Of a stretch of 64,000 bases of DNA, positions 50,601-58,400 are shown piece after piece. This stretch comes from Branchiostoma belcheri. Lineage: Eukaryota; Chordata; Leptocardii; Amphioxiformes; Branchiostomatidae. The stretch's first letter is position 1; the number at the start of each line of letters is the position of its first letter. Position numbers and translations under genes: made by a program. Under the pieces are notes generated by a model, which saw only the letters and a program-made list of their open reading frames with translations, made no database searches and had not been told where the DNA came from. The stretch spans positions 1,262,573-1,326,572 of the forward strand of contig NW_017804243.1 of the NCBI RefSeq assembly GCF_001625305.1, given 5' to 3'.

Positions 50601-50911
50601 GAACCTATTCTGTTCCAACTTGCAGGTTACTGGACACACAGGAAAAACTATCCTATGAAATGCTACAAGCGACAATTAGACTAAATAGACAAAGTATTAG
50701 TCGTAATTTAAAAGAAAATATATTATATAAATATATTACCTCCTTGTTCGGACGAACCACCCTCGTACATCGCGTTGATAAATCCGCGACTAACGGGAAA
50801 CGTACTGATTGTTTCTATATCGGCTGCCTCTTCATCAGCATTCTCTGAAGAACCAGTCTGTTTAGGCGTGGTGATGCCTTCTCTCTCGGTGGAAACAGCA
50901 ATAGTTTCCAT
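41448..50911 (-). CDS. Type II membrane protein with SUEL lectin and Vps62-like domains, 10 exons
   Basis: Ten minus-strand exons join with consistent phases into 636 residues. Seen: acidic Ser/Thr-rich cytoplasmic tail (1-156), one hydrophobic helix (about 157-178), a Thr-rich stalk with potential N-glycosylation sites (189-269), a SUEL / rhamnose-binding lectin domain (270-362) with CPEGEALSI, FGR and paired cysteines, then a Vps62-like region (about 363-636) with YWMFFPYN, GDWEHMT, GTHP and GRWGN. With no signal peptide and the helix after a hydrophilic tail, the protein is read as type II with the lectin outside. Known: SUEL domains bind galactose or rhamnose; the Vps62-like fold occurs in secreted and toxin-like proteins of unclear role. 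Inference: a surface recognition protein. The 3' end is uncertain, since the final GAG|GTAAAA could be a donor instead of reading to the TAA. Confidence 0.8.
41745..41945 (+). mobile_element. Penelope-like element remnant (GIY-YIG C-terminal end plus hairpin)
   Basis: The plus frame reads RGVEEAIYTRAHRPSLNRDG then GRHRLPL, the usual C-terminal end of Penelope-like GIY-YIG endonucleases (EAI-IR---PSLNRD-G). It is followed by CTGAAGA, a GACCAG/CTGGTC hairpin and GAAA (41890-41918). It sits in the last intron of the SUEL-Vps62 gene. Confidence 0.65.
41994..42092. repeat. Perfect 16-base inverted repeat
   Basis: AAGCACCCAAGGGAAA at 41994-42009 and its exact inverse at 42077-42092 with an AT-rich 67-base loop. 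Could be a small MITE or a hairpin in the intron RNA. Confidence 0.85.
42376..42471 (-). CDS. Vps62-like domain, exon 9
   Basis: Acceptor GCCAG|GTA, donor TACG|GTAACC, phase 1-1, 32 codons. It encodes GIYTWEGAS, RKDDDIVLTEGTHPILYSAYG; GTHP and the following YSA match the family. Confidence 0.88.
42585..42845 (+). repeat. Composite dispersed repeat with SINE 3' tail
   Basis: It matches 58410-58566 (AATACCTCCATTTTTCAT, GACTACAAATGTGCGGAAAC) and then continues into the SINE tail (GTGTTACGCTTAAAGGCGGT). Lies in an intron. Confidence 0.72.
42878..43021 (-). CDS. Vps62-like domain, exon 8
   Basis: Found by eye from the minus strand: acceptor CAACAG|GAT, donor GCAG|GTACCT, phase 1-1, 48 codons. 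It encodes YKTFGHRVGDWEHMTIRL and YVHSPHKSA. The GDWEHMT motif is the most conserved stretch of this family and bridges exons 7 and 9 in phase. Confidence 0.88.
43619..43990 (-). CDS. Vps62-like domain, exon 7
   Basis: Acceptor CTACAG|TGA, donor GTCG|GTAGGT, phase 1-1, 124 codons. It starts QLGALVRKHAPKVWLAKGEK, contains PPVYAVIKR and ends DIFYWMFFPYNLGKKVCVG, the hallmark YW-(F)-PYN-GK segment of Vps62-like proteins. Confidence 0.88.
44855..45133 (-). CDS. SUEL-type lectin domain exon
   Basis: One phase 1-1 exon of 93 codons encodes a whole SUEL (sea urchin egg lectin / rhamnose-binding) domain: LYLSCPEGEALSIDHANFGR, a CTTCDTNC cysteine cluster, ACEGYQQCSVSA and GDPCFGTQKYLEATYHC. These are the family landmarks in the right order. 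Acceptor GATACAG|AGA, donor AAAG|GTTAGC. A LINE tail with an ATTC microsatellite abuts the acceptor. Confidence 0.92.
45135..45225 (-). mobile_element. LINE 3' tail with (ATTC)n microsatellite
   Basis: On the minus strand: GGGCTGGGCGACAAAAGTCG then AATAAAAGTTC and (ATTC)4. This arrangement is typical of CR1/L2-type 3' ends. It ends within a few bases of the SUEL exon acceptor. Confidence 0.6.
45801..45876 (-). CDS. SUEL-Vps62 gene exon 5 (stalk end)
   Basis: Acceptor TATCTAG|TCA and donor AAAG|GTGAGA, phase 0 to 1. It encodes a short polar linker with VETWLETQKTD. The other phases hit a stop. Confidence 0.55.
46150..46362 (+). repeat. tRNA-derived SINE, plus strand (intronic)
   Basis: GGTTCTGGGTTCGAGTCC B box, then TGCCCTTGGGACCGAAGGGC, CGACTTTCCTCACTTCGCTC, and a 3' part ending CCGTCACCACGTCTTGTGAT. 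Confidence 0.8.
46465..46632 (-). CDS. SUEL-Vps62 gene exon 4 (Thr-rich stalk)
   Basis: Acceptor ACTCAG|CAC, phase 0. A Ser/Thr-rich stalk with repeated LPxxTT blocks, likely O-glycosylated. The donor TTGG|GTCTGA was chosen because it is the only one seen that keeps phase with exon 5; it is the least certain border in the gene. Confidence 0.55.
47095..47243 (-). CDS. SUEL-Vps62 gene exon 3 (transmembrane)
   Basis: Acceptor TTATAG|ATT and donor TTCC|GTTAGT, phase 1 to 0. It encodes a Cys-containing juxtamembrane part, an Arg, then AIILVTVTVGVAGVVNLIGF as the single membrane helix. Confidence 0.75.
47307..47454. mobile_element. Small MITE with ~30-base inverted repeats and 9-base flanking duplication
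   Basis: The left end GCCTCTACGAGGCTTCGGGA is mirrored by the right end TCCCGAAGCCTGGTAGAGGC with further matching to CTTTCCAGCC. CAATCATTA occurs at 47298-47306 and 47455-47463. Intron 2 of the SUEL-Vps62 gene. Confidence 0.82.
48082..48324 (-). CDS. SUEL-Vps62 gene exon 2 (cytoplasmic)
   Basis: Acceptor ACACAG|AAC and donor AAAG|GTACAT, phase 1-1, 81 codons. The chosen frame gives a hydrophilic Asn/Gln/Asp-rich segment (NEDDIENQQKPD), typical of a cytoplasmic tail. A longer open frame over the same bases does not join in phase. Confidence 0.65.
49196..49361. mobile_element. Small TA-flanked inverted-repeat element (mariner-like)
   Basis: Ends CTGTAAA and TTTACAG with TA on each side; interior has repeated CCGCGA/CCGCAAAT motifs like those of the larger element at 2127-3065. 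166 bases, intron 1 of the SUEL-Vps62 gene. Confidence 0.72.
50154..50594. repeat. Three GGTCA-N4-TGACC-type palindromes
   Basis: GGGATCAAAACTGACCC (50156, one arm imperfect), GGGGTCAAAACTGACCCC (50338) and GGGGTCAATTTTGACCCC (50575) within 440 bases of intron 1. Confidence 0.7.
50740..50911 (-). CDS. SUEL-Vps62 gene exon 1 (start, cytoplasmic tail)
   Basis: ATG to donor GGAG|GTAATA, phase 1, 57 codons. The tail is acidic and Ser/Thr-rich and contains INAMYEGG, similar to the Tyr motif of the neighbouring lectin gene. ACACAG lies just upstream, so the 5' UTR may be in a further exon. Confidence 0.72.
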
Positions 50912-50965
50912 ATCTGTGTTTTGTTAAACAAAAATCAACTGTTTTTCTTTTATATTCCAACATCT

Positions 50966-51135
50966 AATCACAAGACGTGGTGACGGCACACTCAAGTTTT
51001 TTTTCAACTTATATTAATGCCGCCACCAACACAGGGGACAATACAATACTCATTTTCACCTGAGCGAAGTGAGGAAAGTCGTGTAAAGTGCCTTTCCCAA
51101 GGGCACAAGATCGGTGGCATGTCAGGACTCGAAAA
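50966..51135 (-). repeat. tRNA-derived SINE, minus strand (partial)
   Basis: Inverse of the 46150-46362 copy: ACAAGACGTGGTGACGGCA at the left edge, through GGAAAGTCGTGTAAAGTGCC, to CATGTCAGGACTCGA. It lies just upstream of the SUEL-Vps62 start codon. Confidence 0.8.
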
Positions 51136-51139
51136 ATCA

Positions 51140-52740
51140 ACTGTTGGAGCATCATTTTGCCTAAATCATGCCAAAGGAATCCAAACAAAGCTAGCACACA
51201 TGCAAAGTTGGCGATATCTCAACAGTCGTTTAGAATTGTGGGGAAACATTGGCGAAGTCAGAATGTAAGGAGGTAAAAATGTGTAGTCTATAGATTTTTC
51301 AGATTCAGATTTTATTTCCAACATAGCAGGTACACGAATAAAATCGAAGTTACCTGAAATGCGGCATTGATCACAAAGCAGCCGTCAGTGTTAAGCTATT
51401 ACTATGATACAGCATAAAAAGTTCTGATTCTGTTTAGCTCACACTGTTACCATGATATACTAGTAGCATAGAAACAAATGCGATCATTACAAGTAAGGAG
51501 ACATTTTGACATTGTGATCTCCACACTACTTTCACAAGGGTCATTGCTGCTTCTTCCTACATTACTGAGGCATGGCTTCTGTTTTGCACAGTCCCACGCT
51601 TGGAAGATCATTGGGTTTTGTGATGTTCTTAGAAATTTACATTACATGTACATACACGTCCTAGCCTAGTGTAAACAAAACGCATACACCTACCTGTATT
51701 GACGCCTTGCCTTGAGAATCACATGTAAGATGTAGTACAACACCAATATATTGTAAACAGGCTGTCGTTAACGTTACTTTGCTCAAATTTTCTGTCTCCG
51801 CATCGCTTGACAAAAAAAAATCAAGAGACAACACTACTAGTCCACGACAGGACCTAGCCAAGACATGTCTGACAGGCAGTTAATGAAATCAATGTTTAAA
51901 AAAACAAAATGTGATTGTTTACATAGAAGAAGCTTACAATTTTCATGCAATTTGCATGCAATTTGCATGCGAAATTCCTTTTGGTGCTGCCGACTGAAGG
52001 TCCTATAAAGTACTTTGATACAGGAGTTAAAGCAGATGGACTTTTGTGTTCAATCAAAGACATTATAAAGATGTCCTTGGTTTAATCAAGGGGAGTTTGT
52101 ATCACGTGGTATTATAGTAGGGGTAATTTATGGCATGTGTATGTTTTCTTTATGTGTTGATCACACCAAGGACATTATACAATATCTGTATAATGTTCTT
52201 GCTCACACAATCAAACTAAATGTATACATGTTCTATACATTATATTTATCTCAGTTGTATATGATGTAATAGTATTTCATTATTGTCAGTAATACTGTAA
52301 TTTGTAACTGAATTTGTAATTGTAATTTTAACATAAAATATATATGCACTAGTTTAGTGCACAAGTGATGTTATGTATATGCCGACCTATACATTTTTAT
52401 TCGTGTATACCTTAGTAATTGTAAACGTTGCTTAGTTCAGCCTCTCGGCTGCAAAAAAGCTTCCGAATCCAACTTGTTGTATTATGCATGTCTTTGCAAA
52501 TAAACCAGTTATATATACGTGTATCTTACAGTATAAGACAACCAATTATAAATACCAATACAAAACGTAGCCATAGACAACCCCCCGGCTATAGTAACAA
52601 ATTGGCGCCCTTTATATAACACTCTACCATTATGTTGCGTATATAATGGTCACCTACTAATAATTGTTATAAGTCTATGATAATGTATGTATGTACTGTC
52701 ACCATAATACAGTCTTAGGACTGCAAGTGTGACATATGTG
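51140..52740. other. Intergenic, no supported gene
   Basis: AT-rich sequence with a short direct repeat TGCAATTTGCATGCAATTTG near 51956. Nothing coding recognised. Confidence 0.45.
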
Positions 52741-52764
52741 AGGGAAATTTCAAATAAACCATTC

Positions 52765-52880
52765 TTATGTCAGTGTTCGGCTTGAAACCAAGAGGTCCGG
52801 GGCTCGATCCCCTGATATGCCCGATGCTGTGCCCTTGGGAAGTGCACTCTATACGACTTTCATTTCCTTTCAAGCAGGGC
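52765..52880 (+). repeat. tRNA-derived SINE fragment
   Basis: GGTCCGGGGCTCGATCCCC (B-box part) followed by GTGCCCTTGGGAAGTGCACT and ATACGACTTTCATTTCC. Confidence 0.72.
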
Positions 52881-53249
52881 CTTTCGTTCATATACTGACG
52901 GAGTTGGTATGAACAAATGTGCACATTTGCCACAATAACGGTACCGTACTTTTAAAAACCCTCCCAACATGTGACAATCGCATCTAGCCCTGATCTTTCC
53001 CCCGGTAGGATCCGGTTATACTCTGTATGTACATATACACAGAACAACAAAAACACTAGTAATTTAAAGCGGAACAAAACAACGTTTGCGATTATGCTCT
53101 CTTTCTAGGGATCACTTGGGAAACACAAGATCGTTCTTTAAAAACCTTCACCAAATGATGTCAACCCTTCCGATGGACCAATTATACATCTTTACTCATT
53201 GATTTCGCAGATGAGAGCCTCTTTTGCATGGATTATATCGGTTGATCAT

Positions 53250-53580
53250 AATCTCCACCAAATGACTGCCTCCACCCAGTTCCAGAACAAGCCGCTAGGG
53301 AGCCCAAGAGCAATCTACGTATACCATCCAAAATTCGTGACTCTAGCATGTCCAGATCATGAGGTATCAAAACAGGAAGTTCTACTGCAGTATCAACAAA
53401 AGTAAAAAATGTTATCATTTTTAGGTCTCATTAAGACCTACTCACCTACTAACTCTAATGACAATGCATATAAAACCTCTTGAGTTATGCTGTTCACAGA
53501 CGGACAAACAAACAAACAGACAGACGGATAGACGGAAAAACGCAACTGAAAACATTACCTTCTTATCGAAGGTAAATTGC
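53250..53580 (+). repeat. Dispersed repeat shared with 58240-58566
   Basis: AGTTCCAGAACAAGCYGCTAG, GGAAGTTCTRCTGCAGT and a later AAACA-rich microsatellite recur in the same order at 58260-58566. Confidence 0.65.
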
Positions 53581-54605
53581 GGGGGTAGAACTCTAAGACA
53601 GCGTATGATCTTTTTCAATATGCATGTGGCCGATTGTAAGCTTCAGCCTTTTATCGTAATCTTCAGGATTTAGAAGACGGGACTAAAGGTCTTTGCTGTC
53701 AACATTTGCACAAGATGAGGTGTTTTCATGGTTATCGATTAAAAAGGAGCAGGTACGTTACTGCTTTTTTCATATCATACATTTGGTGTTATTATACTCA
53801 AACAGAGAACCTGTTTTCTGTGTTTACAGCCCATCTCCGTTTTGTCATTTGACAGAATTCTAAAAATGGCTATAACAAAAATTCAGACTAATCGGTAGCG
53901 TTACAGTGAGGAAAATGATTCTACGTAGGATCTTACAAAAACTACCTAAAAGCTAGAAAACAACTTCATAGCCGCACCAAAACTATGATGTTTAGAACGA
54001 CTTGCCAGGCAAATCTTGATGATAAAAAAATTGCGGGGGTAGAACTCTAAGACAGCATAGTATCCTTTTCAATAGGCATGTGGCCTTTGCTGTCAACATT
54101 GGAACAAGATGAGGTATTTCTAACTTAAATTCATGGTTATCGATTAAAAAGGAGCAAGTACGTGACTGTTTCTTCGTTTCATATCATACGTTTTGTGTTA
54201 TCATACTCAGACAGAGAACCTGTTTTCTGTGTTTACATTCTGTGTGTCCATCTCCGTTTTGTCGTTTAACAGCTATGACAAAAATTCAGACTAATCGGTA
54301 GCGTTACAGTGAGGAAATGATTCTACGTAGGATCATACACTACTTAAAAGCTAGAAAACAACTTCATAGCCGCACCAAAACTATGATGTTTAGAAAGACT
54401 TGCTATAGACAAATCTCTACGTTAAAAAATTGCGGGGGTAGAACTCCTAGACGCAATAGGATCTTTTCAAATGCTGATTGTACGTTTGAGCCTTTTATCG
54501 TTTATTATCTTCAGGATTTAGAAGAAAGGACTAAAGGCCCTTGCTGTCAGCATTAGAACAAAATGTGGCATTACCAAGTGTTTTCATGGTTATCCCTTTA
54601 AAGGT
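53570..54605. repeat. Three tandem copies of a roughly 400-460-base unit
   Basis: TTGCGGGGGTAGAACTCY recurs at 53577, 54031 and 54430. TTCATGGTTATCGATTAAAAA at 53728 and 54130 is echoed by TTCATGGTTATCCCTTTAAA at 54583. AGCCGCACCAAAACTATGAT is at 53972 and 54368. The array ends about 490 bases before the EGF/CTLD receptor start codon. Confidence 0.85.
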
Positions 54606-55093
54606 GAGGGTACGTGACTGTCATTTTTCCAGACGTTTGGTGTGAGTTGTTGCTTTATAACCAGACTAACTAAGAGCCTTTTTTTTCTGTGCGTATCACA
54701 GCCACAGTGCAACACAGTCCAGTTCCAATAAGTCAAAAGTAAATCATCATCAACACCGACCGAATGGCCATACAGTAGGAAACATTCCAGATTCTCTTTA
54801 AGGATGTGGATGTTCTGACTCTTTTGAAAAGCGGAAATTGCGGAAGGTGACATGAGCCAAAAGCCGTGCAAAGACGCGGAAGGATTTTTTTGTACTGAGA
54901 TCTGAAATGCGACGTGCTGCGCCTGATTACCACAGCCCCTCAAATAAAAAGGGATAAAGGTACGCGACACAAAGGAGTCAGAAAACAAACAGTGCGAATA
55001 CGTGGACTTGAACGGCCGGAAAGTATTTTGGCGTTGTGTTCTTGACTCCATCGAGCTCTTCCCACAGAACTCCCAGCTCACCAACATAAAGGG
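54606..55093 (+). other. Probable 5' UTR/promoter region of the EGF/CTLD receptor
   Basis: Lies between the tandem array and the start codon. Long antisense frame present but unsupported. No TATA box or clear start site was identified. Confidence 0.35.
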
Positions 55094-55400
55094 ATGGAGA
55101 TGACCGAAGAGAACCAATCGCCGGAAAACGAGTGTGAACAAGTGGACAGACAGTACGAAGAAGACGAGGAGGAAGTGTTTGGCACTTTTGGCAGTGTACA
55201 CATAATGCTGGGACGAGGAGCGAAGTTCCGCCGCGCTGCGCCGCGGACCGACACCCGCTCTCGCCATCTCGACATGGGTGACCACGTGGTGGTATATCCG
55301 GAGCACCATCAAGGTCTATGCTCCGATGATAAGGCTTACAGGCAGGAGGATACCAACGTTGATGAAGAGGCTCAGACAGCTGGCGTTTACAACGCCATAG
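55094..55400 (+). CDS. EGF/CTLD receptor exon 1 (start, cytoplasmic tail)
   Basis: ATG to donor ATAG|GTATGT, phase 1, 102 codons. Very acidic near the start (a run of Glu/Asp around residues 20-28) and ending with AGVYNAIG, a Tyr-containing tail motif. The antisense open frame over it is treated as a shadow. Confidence 0.75.
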
Positions 55401-58400
55401 GTATGTCCATACAAAACTTCAATTGGAATTAATTGAATTATTCCATGATCTTTACCTGTTTTTACCAGCCAGGCAATGCTTCCTCGAGTAACATCTCAAC
55501 ACCAGGTCCAGGTATATATAAAAAATATAATACTTACATAACACTAAAAAGGTATCATTTGCAACTTACATAACACTAAAAAGGTATCATTTGCAAAGAA
55601 AAGTAATAATACCTTCACATGGTCAATTCGCAACACACTACTGCTCTGTGTAGTCTTACTTCAACGAATTAATGTTCATTTATCTGCTGGCCAGCCCCTC
55701 TGTGGCTCAAAGAAAAGAGATGGGCCAGGGAGTTGATCACCCCCAGAAATCACCATCAACAACTATGAGCTAGAAGTTGTTCCCAAGTTTACTAACCTAG
55801 GCTCCATCGTATTAAACAATCTTTCCTTGGAAGCTGAAATAAATGGCAGAATTTGACGAGAAACAACAACCTTCGCCAGGCTACAGAAGAGAGTCTGGGG
55901 TAACCAGAAGCTTATGATTCACACAAAGATTGCTGTGTGCCCTCATCATCAGTGTTCTGCGTTATGGCAGTGAAACATGGTCCCTGTATTCAAGCCAGGA
56001 AAAGAAACTTCACACATTTCACATGCGCAGTCTATGTAGAATTCTTAATATTAAGTCGAATGATTATGTCAGTAATGTGGATGTTCTCACACGTGCTAAC
56101 ATTCCTAGTATGTGTGCTGAAGCAGAGCTGATTCCGTTGGCTTGGACAACGGGGTCGGCTGGGAAAATTTGCCGCATGTCAAATGGGAAAATTCCGAAGG
56201 ACATGCTGTACAGTGAACTTGCCAACGGGTGAACTTGCCAAGAGCAAGTGGTCGTCCTCGCCCTCTCTCCAAGCAGAGCATGCCTGCAGCCAGAAATTTG
56301 AATGAGGGGGGGGGGGTCTTCCCACTGTCCGAGGGACCAGCGAGCGCTGTAGGCGCGAGGTTCCTACGCAGTCCGGGGGCATGCTCTCCCGGAAAATGTT
56401 GAAAATGGAACGTTCTGAAATGCCATTTCTTGCGTTTCTGAGAAAATTTCAAAGGAAAAATCAGACATAACTTTGTATTCAGTGACAAAGTGGGCAGTTT
56501 ACCTAGGATTCCAGCCCCGCTGGATATACAAATCAGTTTATCTTTTTAAGAAAAATCTTGGACCTTTACATAAACAGGGGGCCTTTGAGCCGAAAAATAC
56601 TACTCTCCAAGCAGAGGTTTGGGTTTTGGCTTATGGGGGTTTGTTTTTATAAAAAAAGAATAAAAAATAAAAAAAAAATGATTAAAAAAACCACGGGTAA
56701 AAAAAATCGTCTAGATAGGTTATTCCCTGAAAACTAAATGGTATACAACATAACTTTACCAAAAGTGTTTATGACAGAACATTAGGGTGTACTAAGTCTT
56801 GTGTTGCCCATAGCAACACCAGTGACGTCATAAAATGACGTTATGCATATTTAAGCTATCCGCCATCTTGAATCATTAATCTTGAATTTTCAAAAGTAGT
56901 TTTTTTTCAGGATAGAGCCTAAAATACATTGTAAACAGACTAAAGACGTTCATATGAACCTTTTTTGTAAAAAGAAATGGAAGTATTGATGAAATTTTAA
57001 GGAAAATAACCTATATATACCTGTTCTAGTGATATGGTCCGCACTCTTGGATTTTGGCCAATGACGTCATCAAATTAGCATAATTTATGCATTTTTAATG
57101 ATAAAATTTACATAAAATTATATGGGATGTTATAAATGTTAGAAACCATGTGTAACCTGACATCAAACCCATAAAATTCTATTGTTGAAACGAAAATTAT
57201 TAAATTTAGCAAAAAATGCCTGTCAGAAACCCGTTGCCATGGCAACACAAAATATCATTATCTTATTCCAATGATACAGATTTGTTGCCAACAACATTTT
57301 AGGAAAAGTCACCAAGTTTGGCCGTTCTAGCGCCAGCCGTTTAGACGCTATGTGACATCAAAGTTGGCGCGGGCACTTTTAGCCCTCCCCCCGTCTAGAT
57401 AGGGTTAAGTGTTTCTCTTATATTACATTCATCTCACGGATACCTTGTTTCATTCTTTAGAGATATTTCTATACATGTATATGAAGATAATGTAAATTTC
57501 ATTCAGGCGACACGCCCATGCAGCAGTCTCAGACTGATTGGAGGCCACTTGCGGACGCGGCTGCGAATAAACCCAACCTTATGTACACCTCCGGAACAGG
57601 TAAAACGTTGACTGTGATAGAATATGAGGAATTTCAAATACCCTTTTGATGCTTTTCAGTAAGAAACAAGAATTCGAAGATCTCACACCTCCATGAAATA
57701 TATGGGTTTTTGTAAATGTTTTTTGTCTCATTGACTATGGAAATAAGGTCGTTATTAGAATAATCTAGTTTAATTTATGATTTTGTAAATTCAAATGACA
57801 ATATTTTTCGTGTAAAATTACTCTACTTTGTCATACTTCCTTTCAACATGTCCTCATTAATTATGCAAATGACCTTCACTTTAATATAATATATGCATAG
57901 TGGTGTTAATCTTTAAGTAACTTACACATATCACAAGGTATAAAAGACCCATCATTTACCAATAAGGAGTCACAGAATTTTCACATTAATTATGCAAATT
58001 AGATCATTTGCATAGTTGGTATCTGTTGATGTTCCGCCTGCCACAAATTAATAGATTGCATGTATAGCAGTACTATTATATAAAACACTGTAATTATAGA
58101 ATTACCTAATTAATTTTGCAAATTAAGTCATCATTTGCATAATTTGCATTTAATTATGTACAACTCTCTCTCAGCTACCTACACACCAAAAATGATGAAA
58201 ATACGTTGTTCCTATCTATAATTATTGGCTTTTAAAGATTTCGCCAGAAGGTGCCCTGCAGTTCCAGAACAAGCTGCTAGGGGGACCAAACTCACACCAC
58301 TTATTCCTGACAAAAAAGCTATCTGTCACAAAAACGTCAGGACCATAGTATGTTCAGGACAAAAGATACAAAACCCGGAAGTTCTGCTGCAGTGCCAAGG

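Noticed and set aside
52715..52933. Minus-strand frame of 72 codons
   Set aside because: Lies over a SINE fragment and is read in the wrong direction relative to it.
54590..55312. Long minus-strand open frame, 240 codons
   Set aside because: Antisense to exon 1 of the EGF/CTLD receptor and its upstream region. Composition is Ser/His/Phe-rich with no domain, no splice partner, and the plus-strand exon has clean phase links.
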